A stretch of 22,812 nt of DNA from JACVSF01 sp036702855 (GTDB lineage: Bacteria > Cyanobacteriota > Cyanobacteriia > Phormidesmidales > Phormidesmidaceae): assembly GCA_036702855.1 (NCBI GenBank), contig DATNQF010000066.1, positions 1-22,812 of the forward strand, read 5' to 3'. The position numbers and the translations under genes were made by a program. Shown one piece after another: positions 7,206-14,263 of the stretch; the stretch's first letter is position 1; every line of letters begins with the position of its first letter. The notes below the pieces were generated by a model that did no database searches, had not been told where the DNA came from, and worked only from the letters and a program-made list of their open reading frames with translations.

Positions 7206-7988
7206 ATGTCTGAACATCAGCTGGTCGGCAGTTCGGTTTTTGATCGCACAGGTCATCTTATTGGTAAAGTTTCTAGGGTTGAAGCGCTACCCGCAGGAGA
7301 TTTTTCTCTGGCTGTGACCCCCTTTGATAACAAAGGCAGTGAAGTAGCCATTACTAACCAACACGTTACAAGTATTGACTCAGAGAAAAAGATTATCCGT
7401 GCTGACCTCGACTATGGGCAGGTTAATCCAAACCCAGGGCAAGGTATTCAGCTCATCGAAGAACGCATAGTCGTTAACCGTAAGCGCAACAAGGTTGGCG
7501 AGATTAGTGTTCGCAAGGTTATTGAAACTGAGATTGTAGAAGTTCCAATCCGGCGGGAAAAGCTAGTCATTGAAAAGATTGGCGAAAGTGAGCCTTTGGT
7601 AGAAGTTGGCCTGGGTGAAACGAGAATTGTCGGAAATGCCGTTGCTGGGCTAGAAGCAGACGGAGTTGGGGCAGAAGATGCCGTTGTTAGTGGTCAATTT
7701 TTGACGATTCGCGAGGCAGTCAGCCTCCTTAGTGCGATCGCACGCCTTCCTAACCATGGTTGCCGCAAATTTAGAATTGCCCTGTTTTTGAGAAATCTGG
7801 CTGGCATGGAGACGACTCTACATGAGTTTGAGTCTCCCGATACAGCGGTTAGGGTGCTGTCAGGTATTGAAACCTACCTGTTCCAGCGGTGCAGCAGCGT
7901 CTATGTGGACCTATTTCTCAGCGATCAGGCAATGGCACAAACCTATCAAGGTTGGTTTACAGAGCACGCCACTGCCAACGCTCAGTAA
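7206..7988 (+). CDS. Single-repeat DUF2382 protein with PRC-like N-terminus and unassigned C-terminal domain
   Basis: Function unknown. The 260-aa protein starts with a short PRC-like barrel (about 5-70: VGSSVFDRTGHLIGKVSRVE). One DUF2382 segment follows at about 82-125 (LIEERIVVNRKRNKVGEISV), closely resembling the first segment of the neighbour at 5976 but without the second. The remaining 100 residues or so (about 162-260) form a separate domain I do not recognise, rich in hydrophobic and charged helical sequence (FLTIREAVSLLSAIA, RKFRIALFLRNLAGMETTLH). There is no signal peptide or membrane helix, so it is presumably cytoplasmic. The ATG at 7206 lacks a clear ribosome binding site but begins where the domain begins. 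Confidence 0.82.
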   Translation: MSEHQLVGSSVFDRTGHLIGKVSRVEALPAGDFSLAVTPFDNKGSEVAITNQHVTSIDSEKKIIRADLDYGQVNPNPGQGIQLIEERIVVNRKRNKVGEISVRKVIETEIVEVPIRREKLVIEKIGESEPLVEVGLGETRIVGNAVAGLEADGVGAEDAVVSGQFLTIREAVSLLSAIARLPNHGCRKFRIALFLRNLAGMETTLHEFESPDTAVRVLSGIETYLFQRCSSVYVDLFLSDQAMAQTYQGWFTEHATANAQ

Positions 7989-8030
7989 AAGGTTTTCTCT
8001 AAGTCAGTCTGAATCAGGTTTCTCAATAGG

Positions 8031-8062
8031 CGGGAACTCTCTAAAGAGAGAGGCCCGTCTAC
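8031..8062 (+). terminator. Hairpin downstream of the second DUF2382 gene
   Basis: CGGG (8031-8034) and CCCG (8054-8057) enclose CTCTCT (8037-8042) and AGAGAG (8045-8050), with small internal loops. The stem is followed by TCTACTTTATTT, a weak T-rich stretch. It lies 43 bp beyond the stop at 7988 and before the CAP gene, as expected for an imperfect intrinsic terminator. Confidence 0.45.
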
Positions 8063-8165
8063 TTTATTTATGGGCGCTTCTTTCCGGTGCTGCACCCGCT
8101 TCCTGTTGCACCTGTTTCTTCAGAGAACCCGACTAGAGAACTTAAGTTTTAACCATTCAGAACAC

Positions 8166-9011
8166 ATGCCAAACTTCCCAACTCGGCTTCGGCCTCAGAT
8201 TCAAAAACGGTTAACGTATCTGGCACTTGGAGTCATGCTTTGCCTATTTGCGCCACAGGTAGGCGTTGTCCCGCCCAATGTGCAATTAGGTCCAACCGTC
8301 GCCCAAGCTCAACGGGTCAACAGCCACCCTTTCAACGGGCAAAGTATTGTTTACGTTAGTAAGAACAACCAATGGCGTGAGGCCTTCATTCAACGGGTTA
8401 GCGGTAGCAGCTCAGGCGGCCAGATCCGTTGGATGTACACTGTGCAATACCTAGACGGGGCACGCGAGACCGAGACAAACGTCCCCGTTAACCGGATGCG
8501 GACCATTGCTCAAGCCCAAGCCCAAAGATTGACCACCAACGTCTACGACCTCTCTACCCAAGCGGGCATTGACCAGATGTTGGCAGCACACAACCAGGTG
8601 CGGCGAGCAGTTGGAGTTGCAGACCTGCGTTGGTCAGCCGACTTGGCAAGAAGTGCTCAAGAGTGGGCCAACTACCTCGTGAAGGAAAACCGCTTTGAGC
8701 ACAGTCCCGCCAGTTCTCGCCGCAACGGCAGTGTGGGGGAAAACCTAGCTAGCCGAAGCAGTTCGGCCCCTGGCGGATCCTACTCAACGCCAAGACGCGC
8801 CGTTGAGGGCTGGGCAAACGAGCGGGCCTATTACCACTACAACACTAACAGCTGTGACCCCAATCAGATGTGCGGACACTACACACAAATGATCTGGAAA
8901 TCGACAACCTCCGTTGGTTGTGCGGTGGCCCGCAATGCTCAAGCAAGCCGCGAAGTGTGGGTGTGCCACTACAACCCGGCTGGCAACATTGTTGGACAAC
9001 GGCCTTACTAA
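8166..9011 (+). CDS. Secreted CAP-domain (SCP/PR-1-like) protein
   Basis: Predicted exported protein of the cysteine-rich secretory/PR-1 superfamily; bacterial members have no agreed activity. From ATG 8166 it has 281 residues. The basic N-terminus and hydrophobic stretch (about 15-35), with AQA near 47-49, look like a Sec signal peptide. Residues about 54-115 are a separate beta-rich segment (VYVSKNNQWREAFIQRV, then WMYTVQYLDGARETET) resembling a small SH3/Tudor-like barrel. The CAP domain spans about 135-276, with the cavity residues H179, E192, E214 and H238, and the CAP motifs GHYTQMIWKSTTSVGC and WVCHYNPAGN. Four cysteines (230, 236, 252, 267) could form disulfides. The frame extends up to 8070, but that start would bury the signal peptide. 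Confidence 0.88.
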   Translation: MPNFPTRLRPQIQKRLTYLALGVMLCLFAPQVGVVPPNVQLGPTVAQAQRVNSHPFNGQSIVYVSKNNQWREAFIQRVSGSSSGGQIRWMYTVQYLDGARETETNVPVNRMRTIAQAQAQRLTTNVYDLSTQAGIDQMLAAHNQVRRAVGVADLRWSADLARSAQEWANYLVKENRFEHSPASSRRNGSVGENLASRSSSAPGGSYSTPRRAVEGWANERAYYHYNTNSCDPNQMCGHYTQMIWKSTTSVGCAVARNAQASREVWVCHYNPAGNIVGQRPY

Positions 9012-9019
9012 GACCGGGT

Positions 9020-9427
9020 CTACTTTAGATGGCTGCCACTGTTTTTTATTCGGTAGCTTGCTGCTTGCCGGACAAGTTCGACTGAAATGTTTAACTCCTC
9101 AGCAACAAACTTCTCTATCTGGCTCACTTGGGTAGAAGGAACCGCATAGGTTTGAGGCTTCTGATAACCATCGTTAGTCCTGACAACGACTGTCGTGATG
9201 TTGCGAGCTAAGTCAATTTCAGCGTTCACCATAAGGGCGTTAAGAGCCAATTGCCCCTCTAGCTGCACATCAGCTTGTAATCTATTGGCCGAGTCAAAGG
9301 ATTGATTAAGCCCTTTGTCGGTGACAAAATTTCCAGATGCCCAAAATAGAGCCGCAATCAGTGGCAGTGGCAGCCAAAACTCCCAACCAGAGTGGTGTAG
9401 AAATCGTAGGAAGCGGTGGAATGCCAT
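9020..9427 (-). CDS. Small single-pass membrane protein, unknown function
   Basis: I do not recognise this 135-aa protein. It has a short basic/aromatic N-terminus (MAFHRFLRFLHHSGWEFW) and one hydrophobic helix at about 15-31. The remaining hundred or so residues are predicted to lie outside the cytoplasm, with no cysteine. That part reads like a small alpha/beta domain: ALNALMVNAEIDLARNITTV, then IEKFVAEELNISVELVRQAA. The gene converges on the CAP gene with only 8 bp between the stop codons. Composition is like its neighbours, and the length and anchor-plus-domain layout suggest a real gene. Confidence 0.65.
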   Translation of the reverse strand: MAFHRFLRFLHHSGWEFWLPLPLIAALFWASGNFVTDKGLNQSFDSANRLQADVQLEGQLALNALMVNAEIDLARNITTVVVRTNDGYQKPQTYAVPSTQVSQIEKFVAEELNISVELVRQAASYRIKNSGSHLK

Positions 9428-9586
9428 AGTTAAGCCGTCCAGCTTCTAGCAAGCCTAGATTGCTCTGTTGTGGTTTGGATCTGACTAATGGAGGACTTCG
9501 CTGTGGGATTAAGTTCTTACCTCAGATGGGATACTGTATGACTCAAGTATTAAACACTCGAAGTAGAGTAGGTCGTGATGTAAGCA

Positions 9587-10261
9587 ATGCGGATTCTTCT
9601 GGTCGAGGATGATGCTGCCCAGCTGGAGCCCCTTCAAGCAGCACTTTCGCAGGCAGGGCACATTGTCGATGGTGTGGAAGATGGTGCGATCGCACAGTGG
9701 ATGCTGTCGCAGCGGGATTATGACTTGCTAATTTTGGATTGGATGTTGCCCAAGGTCAGTGGCTTAAACCTTTGTCAGCAGTATCGTCACATGGGAAAAA
9801 CCGCTCCGGTGCTCATGCTGACTGCAAAGGATGCCACGACAGACAAAATTAGCGGATTAGATGCTGGAGCAGATGATTACCTGGTCAAGCCTATCGACCT
9901 GTTTGAATTGCTAGCTCGGGTGCGGGCTTTGGGGCGACGTTCGCCGTTGTTGCAGGGAGAAACCCTTCAGGTAGAAGACCTCACCCTGCATCTCTCAACC
10001 CTAGTAGCAGAGCGAGAAGAACAGACTGTACAACTGTCGGTTCGCGAATTTCAGCTGCTGGAGTACTTAATGCGGCACCCCCACCAGATCCTTTCACGTG
10101 ACCAGATTGAGCAGGCTTTGTGGGAGTGGGGAAGTGAGCCTGAAAGTAACGCCATAACAACTTTAGTTCGCCGACTGCGGCAGCGGTTGCAAACCGTTGG
10201 GGTAGCAAATTGGCTAGAAACTGTTTATGGCATGGGCTACTGTTTGAACCCTCATGTTTGA
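9587..10261 (+). CDS. OmpR/PhoB-family response regulator (RppA-like)
   Basis: DNA-binding output half of a two-component system. The 224-aa protein has a receiver domain (1-115) with acidic pair D8/D9, phospho-acceptor D51 in LLILDWMLPK, T79 and K101. A winged-helix effector domain follows at about 125-222, with SVREFQLLEYLMRHPHQILS and the recognition-helix region AITTLVRRLRQRL. It overlaps the next gene, a kinase, by 8 bp. The general form recalls cyanobacterial RppA/NrsR (paired with RppB/NrsS), but the orthology is not established here. The upstream gap (9428-9586) should hold the promoter. It is the closest candidate regulator for the four GTCA-N7-GTCA sites. Confidence 0.93.
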   Translation: MRILLVEDDAAQLEPLQAALSQAGHIVDGVEDGAIAQWMLSQRDYDLLILDWMLPKVSGLNLCQQYRHMGKTAPVLMLTAKDATTDKISGLDAGADDYLVKPIDLFELLARVRALGRRSPLLQGETLQVEDLTLHLSTLVAEREEQTVQLSVREFQLLEYLMRHPHQILSRDQIEQALWEWGSEPESNAITTLVRRLRQRLQTVGVANWLETVYGMGYCLNPHV

Positions 10262-11507
10262 CCAGAGCCGTCGCAAGATAGCCCGATGGCTCACGCTCTC
10301 AATGGGCAGCATTTTAGTTATTTTTGCTGGAGCAATCTACTATCGGTGGGTAGTAGAGCATCTTGTTCAGGCTGATCATCTACTCTACAGAAAGGCCAGA
10401 GTGATGGCAGCTAACATTGATTACGAATTTCGGCAGGGAGAAGATGTTTTGGATCTGAGCTACGTCCCTTTCTTGGGGCAATACTCTCCTCCCTTAAATA
10501 GTGAAATTGTATATGCTCGTTGGTATTCTTCAGAAAAACAATTGCACCAGTTCTATGGGCTGCAACCTCCTAATTCTTTGGAGGCTAATGCTGCCTTTGA
10601 AACAGTGCCGCTTGGCTCAGAGAAGCTGCGTCAACTCACATTGCCTGTAGTGGATAGAGAACGAGTCATTGGCTATCTACAAGTGGCTATGCCACTCACC
10701 CCAACGCAACTAGAACTGAGAGATTTTCTGAGGGTACTGGTGCTTGCAGTTCCACTGACCCTAGCGTTGATTAGCCTGACAAGTTGGTTTTTAGCAGGGC
10801 TTGCAATGAAGCCAATTCGACAAGCTTATTATCAGTTGCAACGCTTTACTTCAGATGCCTCCCACGAGCTAAGAGCACCGCTGGCCGCAGTTTTAAGCAA
10901 TGCTCAAGTGGGGCTGCTGGCTCCTATAGAGGATAGCAAAGCTAAGCATCAGCGTCTGGATAAAATTGCTGACATTGCTAAAGCCATGAATCTTTTAGTC
11001 AGCAATCTTCTATTTTTGGCACGTCAAGCGGGGCGGCTCCCTTCTGAGTCTATTCAGCAGGTCAACTTGAACAATCTACTGTCAGAAACAGTAGGTTCTC
11101 AAACCATTCAGTCAACCTGTCAAGCTTTGAAACTTCAAATAGAAGTGCCCAACAGCCCAGTTACTGTACAAGGCAACCCCGATTTGCTTCATCAAGCTTT
11201 GTTGAATCTGCTCACTAATGCCTGTAAATATACCCCGACGGGAGGAACCATTTGGGTACGGCTGGTGAGCCTCTACCATTGCCATGTAATTCAAGTAGAA
11301 GATACTGGAATTGGCATTCCTGCTGATGATTTACCACACATTTTTAATCGATTTTACCGGGTCGATCAAAACCGCACCCGGGCAACAGGAGGAACAGGGT
11401 TGGGGCTTGCGATCGCACAGCAAATTGTCGAAGCCCATGGAGGTCGCCTAACTGTAGCCAGCGAGGTTGACAAAGGCTCTCTCTTCCAAATCGAGCTGCC
11501 GCTGTAG
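10254..11507 (+). CDS. Membrane-bound sensor histidine kinase (RppB-like)
   Basis: Sensor that autophosphorylates on His and passes phosphate to the regulator encoded just upstream. Of 417 residues, transmembrane helices at about 13-30 and 160-182 flank an extracytoplasmic sensor domain of some 125 residues with no recognisable fold. No clear HAMP domain lies between TM2 and the dimerisation domain; a short linker (MKPIRQAYYQLQ) leads straight to the H-box SDASHELRAPL with H204. The catalytic domain shows the N-box LLTNACKYT (N322), G1 DTGIGIP (350-356), an F-box around HIFNRFYR and G2 GGTGLGLAI (379-387). The ATG lies within the last codons of the regulator, indicating translational coupling. 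The signal sensed is unknown. Confidence 0.94.
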   Translation: MFDQSRRKIARWLTLSMGSILVIFAGAIYYRWVVEHLVQADHLLYRKARVMAANIDYEFRQGEDVLDLSYVPFLGQYSPPLNSEIVYARWYSSEKQLHQFYGLQPPNSLEANAAFETVPLGSEKLRQLTLPVVDRERVIGYLQVAMPLTPTQLELRDFLRVLVLAVPLTLALISLTSWFLAGLAMKPIRQAYYQLQRFTSDASHELRAPLAAVLSNAQVGLLAPIEDSKAKHQRLDKIADIAKAMNLLVSNLLFLARQAGRLPSESIQQVNLNNLLSETVGSQTIQSTCQALKLQIEVPNSPVTVQGNPDLLHQALLNLLTNACKYTPTGGTIWVRLVSLYHCHVIQVEDTGIGIPADDLPHIFNRFYRVDQNRTRATGGTGLGLAIAQQIVEAHGGRLTVASEVDKGSLFQIELPL

Positions 11508-11528
11508 CCGTTTCTCTAAAAGCCCTGC

Positions 11529-11548
11529 GTCATGTTCTCGTCATATTT
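11529..11548 (+). promoter_or_regulatory. Regulatory motif site A, GTCA-N7-GTCA
   Basis: GTCATGTTCTCGTCATATTT. Two GTCA half-sites lie exactly 11 bp apart (11529 and 11540), 58 bp before the ATG at 11602, oriented towards it. An inverted repeat, TTCTAG (11547-11552) and CTAGAA (11559-11564), directly follows. Site A matches site D at 16 of 20 positions. The phase suits tandem binding by an OmpR-family dimer. Confidence 0.6.
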
Positions 11549-11601
11549 CTAGTACATCCTAGAAGTAGCTCGTAACTCTGCTATGTCTAGGATTTTGTGT
11601 C

Positions 11602-11916
11602 ATGTCTACAGCCAATGTGTTTTCCAGGAGAGGCATCCGTTATCTAACTTTGTTGAGACGCAGCCGACAAAAAGCTGTGTTGGCAATGGGTGGGTGCTTT
11701 CTCACCATTATTTGCTTACTGCTAACAGCGAACACGCTTAAACACACCCACAGCCAGGAACAACTACCCCAAGGATTTGATTTACTGGGGACGCTGCTGG
11801 GTGCCAGTGCATTTATTACAGTGCTTGGAGGCGGAGTGTCTGCCTGGTTAGCGTTTGATACCGCTACCGAATACAAGCGAGTTAAACAGCAATATGCACG
11901 GAAGAAACTTGAATAA
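11602..11916 (+). CDS. Two-helix membrane protein, unknown function
   Basis: I do not recognise this 104-aa protein. It has a basic N-terminus with an RRxxIRYLTLLRRSRQK-like stretch and two predicted transmembrane helices, at about 26-44 (VLAMGGCFLTIICLLLTA) and 63-86 (GTLLGASAFITVLGGGVSAW). A short hydrophilic loop joins them, and the tail is charged (TEYKRVKQQYARKKLE), so both ends are probably cytoplasmic. It follows the histidine kinase on the same strand after 94 bp and carries motif site A upstream, suggesting its own promoter and a link to the two-component system. The frame on the opposite strand (11640-11978) is its shadow. Confidence 0.65.
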   Translation: MSTANVFSRRGIRYLTLLRRSRQKAVLAMGGCFLTIICLLLTANTLKHTHSQEQLPQGFDLLGTLLGASAFITVLGGGVSAWLAFDTATEYKRVKQQYARKKLE

Positions 11917-11943
11917 AGGGTGATCGTTCTGCCGACGCAGAAT

Positions 11944-13047
11944 TTAGTGTTTACACATGGGGCGGGAATCGATTCCACTTGACAAGTTATCGAGATGCAG
12001 CAGGCTGATCAGCACGCCTGCAATTGGAATGGAAAGAAAGACTCCCGTGAGTCCAGCCACCCTCGCCCCTACCAGTAGGGCAAAGAACATGACAACTGGG
12101 TTCATATTGATTGAGCCCTGCATGATGCGTGGCATCAGCAGATTTTCTTCGACCTGCTGAAGCAAGATGCAGCCCACCAACACTTTGAGACTAAGCAAAA
12201 TTCCTTGCGGTAAGCTGAGCAAGCACACCAGAGTGATGCCCAACGTGGCTCCAATACCAGGAATAAGATCAAACACGCCTGCGATCGCAGCCATCAACAG
12301 CGGCAGGGGAACTCCCAGCAGCCAAAATACCAAAAAGGCTGATACCCCAAAAAAGATAGATAGCAGCAGGCGACCCCAGAAGAAGCCCAGAAGATTCTTT
12401 TGAACTGCAGTCGTTAAGTCCTGCCGTAAATGCCGGGGGAATATCTTTAGGCTAAAGTTCCAGATGGGCTTGCCATCCAACAGCATAAAGAAGGCCACAA
12501 CCGCAATCAAAATCAGATCGACCAGGCTAAAGAAAAGGTGCTGAATCGCGCTGAAGCCGAGGCTTACTAAGGTCAATGCCTGCTCCCGTAATTGGGCCTC
12601 AAAGGTACTAAAATCAATCGCGATATTCTTCTCTTGTAGAAATGCTTGTAGAGTGTTGAGCAGTGCGATCGCAGACTCCAGCAATTGGGGAGCTCGCTCC
12701 AAAAGGGCCTGAGCTTGGGCAATCAAGGTAAGACCCAGCGTGGCTGCCAATCCTCCCAACAGCAGCAGACTGAGCAAGAAAATAGCCGTCACTGCTCCCC
12801 ATCGGGGCATATATTGCGACAGCCACCTCACTGGATAATTCAATAGAAAAGCCAGAATCGCCGCAAAGATAAAAACAACGAGAACCGTCTGAAAATAGGC
12901 CAGCACTTGGACAATTGCCCAGGCCAGCGTAAATAGAAGCAAATAGCGAATGAGCCGGGCGTTATTTAGGTTTTGCCAGAGGGAGTTTGAATTAATTTGA
13001 TTTGAGACTGATGGACGAACTCGTGCTGTGACTGGGGATTTATCCAT
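11944..13047 (-). CDS. AI-2E family (PerM/YdiK-like) membrane transporter
   Basis: Polytopic inner-membrane protein of the AI-2E family, named after the E. coli TqsA exporter; other members act as Na+/H+ or Na+(Li+)/H+ antiporters or have unknown substrates. The 367-aa length is typical. After a hydrophilic N-terminus come paired helices at about 33-75 and 83-112, an amphipathic stretch (about 113-160), and a membrane block to about 352. Family landmarks are FFMLLDGKPIW, FDLIPGIGATLGITLV and VEENLLMPRIMQG. It converges on the 11602 gene with 27 bp between stops, where TTCTGC (11927-11932) and GCAGAA (11937-11942) form a small hairpin. The 154-bp gap upstream has no GTCA-N7-GTCA site, unlike its minus-strand neighbours. 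The actual substrate is unknown. Confidence 0.9.
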   Translation of the reverse strand: MDKSPVTARVRPSVSNQINSNSLWQNLNNARLIRYLLLFTLAWAIVQVLAYFQTVLVVFIFAAILAFLLNYPVRWLSQYMPRWGAVTAIFLLSLLLLGGLAATLGLTLIAQAQALLERAPQLLESAIALLNTLQAFLQEKNIAIDFSTFEAQLREQALTLVSLGFSAIQHLFFSLVDLILIAVVAFFMLLDGKPIWNFSLKIFPRHLRQDLTTAVQKNLLGFFWGRLLLSIFFGVSAFLVFWLLGVPLPLLMAAIAGVFDLIPGIGATLGITLVCLLSLPQGILLSLKVLVGCILLQQVEENLLMPRIMQGSINMNPVVMFFALLVGARVAGLTGVFLSIPIAGVLISLLHLDNLSSGIDSRPMCKH

Positions 13048-13201
13048 TGTTGCCCGAGTAATCGCAATTGCTCTGCCTGCAATGTGGGGCAGAACGGCGT
13101 CAAATTCCTCTACCCAAATACCGAAGTCAGGATTTAACTCAGGTTGGTTGCCCAGAATGCAATTTCCACCATAAATATTGCTGGTAAAGAAACAGCAGCG
13201 T

Positions 13202-13849
13202 TTACATTAGATTGGCTGGTGGCTCTTCAGGCACCACCCAGTAGTAGACAGTTTTCCCCGCAACTTCCACGACTTGATCTGGCTTCCACTCGCCCATGTC
13301 AAAGGCATGGGATACAATCCGGGTGCCAGGTTTTAGCTCGCCCAAAAGCTTAGGTCGCAGCCTCAAGTTGAGTTCTGGCAGTAGATAAAGGGTAACGACA
13401 GTAGCCTCGCTGAAATCTGTCTGGAACAGATCTTCTTGGCGAAATGTCACACGATTAGTCACCTTGGATTCCTGTGCGTTTTGATTCGCTTCCTGAATCC
13501 GTTGCGGATCAATGTCGATACCGACGCCGCGAGTACCATACTGTTTAGCGGCAGTAATCACAATCCTGCCATCGCCGCTACCCAAGTCGTAAATGACATC
13601 GTCAGATTGCACATCAGCCAGCCGCAGCATTTCCTCAACCACTGGCATGGGTGTGGGCACGTAAACGACATCGGGACTGCGCTCGGAATTGGGAACTTGA
13701 GCAGTGACTGTCTTAGATTGGGTTTGGGCAGGGGAGGTAAAGTCTTGCACCTCGGCTTCAAAATTGCGCTGCTGAGTACATCCCATTGCCCCTAAACCGA
13801 CTAGGCCGACGCTTGCAATTAGAAGATGCAGAAGTTTTTTAGATAGCAT
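13202..13849 (-). CDS. SAM-dependent methyltransferase-fold protein with an export/lipoprotein signal
   Basis: Class I (Rossmann-like) methyltransferase domain preceded by an export signal. From ATG 13849, 215 residues: MLSKKLLHLLIASVGLVGLG then AMGC, a basic and hydrophobic signal ending in a weak lipobox. Next comes a low-complexity linker, then VVYVPTPMPVVEEMLRLA, as found in FAM173/ATPSCKMT-like methyltransferases. Motif I follows in VIYDLGSGDGRIV, and GIDIDP supplies the acidic residues that usually contact SAM. GGAGAG ends seven bases upstream of the ATG and settles the start; the TTG at 13864 is rejected. Motif site B lies about 200 bp upstream. SAM is cytoplasmic, so an exported enzyme is puzzling: it may be membrane-tethered inside, or no longer catalytic. 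The target is unknown. Confidence 0.85.
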   Translation of the reverse strand: MLSKKLLHLLIASVGLVGLGAMGCTQQRNFEAEVQDFTSPAQTQSKTVTAQVPNSERSPDVVYVPTPMPVVEEMLRLADVQSDDVIYDLGSGDGRIVITAAKQYGTRGVGIDIDPQRIQEANQNAQESKVTNRVTFRQEDLFQTDFSEATVVTLYLLPELNLRLRPKLLGELKPGTRIVSHAFDMGEWKPDQVVEVAGKTVYYWVVPEEPPANLM

Positions 13850-14046
13850 GATGGTTCTCTCCAAGTTAGGACAGTTAGGGATTTAAAAAGGCAAAACTGG
13901 CAGCTAAGGCCAGTCAAAAGACTTTTTGGGCATCGATATTCCCAGTTCGGTCTGTTTGTTTCTAGCCAAGAGCTTGGGCTGAAACCGGAGCTAGAGACCT
14001 GCCGCTTGCCCTTGATTTGAAAGTCTTCAGTCGTATCGTTTAGGGC

Positions 14047-14066
14047 TGATGTGACGCAACCATGAC
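14047..14066 (-). promoter_or_regulatory. Regulatory motif site B, GTCA-N7-GTCA
   Basis: On the minus strand GTCATGGTTGCGTCACATCA has two perfect GTCA half-sites 11 bp apart. It lies in the gap between the 52-aa gene and the methyltransferase, oriented towards the latter and about 200 bp before its ATG. It is the most divergent copy in the tail (CATCA rather than CATTT). Elsewhere in this 246-bp gap (13850-14095) I see only small palindromes, such as ACTGGC and GCCAGT near 13900. Confidence 0.55.
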
Positions 14067-14095
14067 GAAAAGCTTTTCTGCTCGCTCAATTGGGG

Positions 14096-14254
14096 CTAGT
14101 TTGCAGGACGTTCTAGCGACATTAAAAATGACAGGCTTCTATCCCCGACCTCAGGAGCCCTCGGTCGGTTTTGCACCCAGGCGAAGAGCACTGCTGCCCC
14201 TAGCAGAAACAGCGTGGTCAGTGCTGCCAATTGCAACATAATGCTGTATCGCAT
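14096..14254 (-). CDS. 52-aa single-pass membrane protein downstream of the ferric reductase
   Basis: A very short gene supported by its ribosome binding site. GGAGGATAT stands directly before ATG 14254, the best Shine-Dalgarno in the window, and starts right after the TAA of the reductase gene, so the two are almost certainly co-translated. The product opens MRYSIMLQLAALTTLFLLGA, forming a transmembrane helix at about 6-26, followed by FAWVQNRPRAPEVGDRS and a short tail ending ERPAN. It has no cysteine, and I do not recognise a family. Its position suggests a small subunit or assembly partner of the flavocytochrome, or an anchor; this is inference. Confidence 0.75.
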   Translation of the reverse strand: MRYSIMLQLAALTTLFLLGAAVLFAWVQNRPRAPEVGDRSLSFLMSLERPAN

Positions 14255-14263
14255 ATATCCTCC

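Noticed and set aside
8070..8165. Upstream extension of the CAP protein from an in-frame ATG at 8070
   Set aside because: It would put 32 residues before a good signal peptide; ATG 8166 gives a normal Sec signal.
9428..9586. Search for an autoregulatory motif copy before the 9587 regulator
   Set aside because: Only single TGAC tetramers occur (near 9482 and 9539); no second half-site lies at 11 bp.
11640..11978. Minus-strand frame over the 11602 gene
   Set aside because: It overlaps the stop region of the AI-2E gene and encodes Pro/Ser-rich sequence without helices or motifs, whereas the plus frame encodes two clean membrane helices.
13081..13201. Possible extra GTCA-N7-GTCA site upstream of the AI-2E gene
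   Set aside because: Two GTCA occur on the plus strand at 13099 and 13126, but 27 bp apart and in the opposite orientation to the gene.
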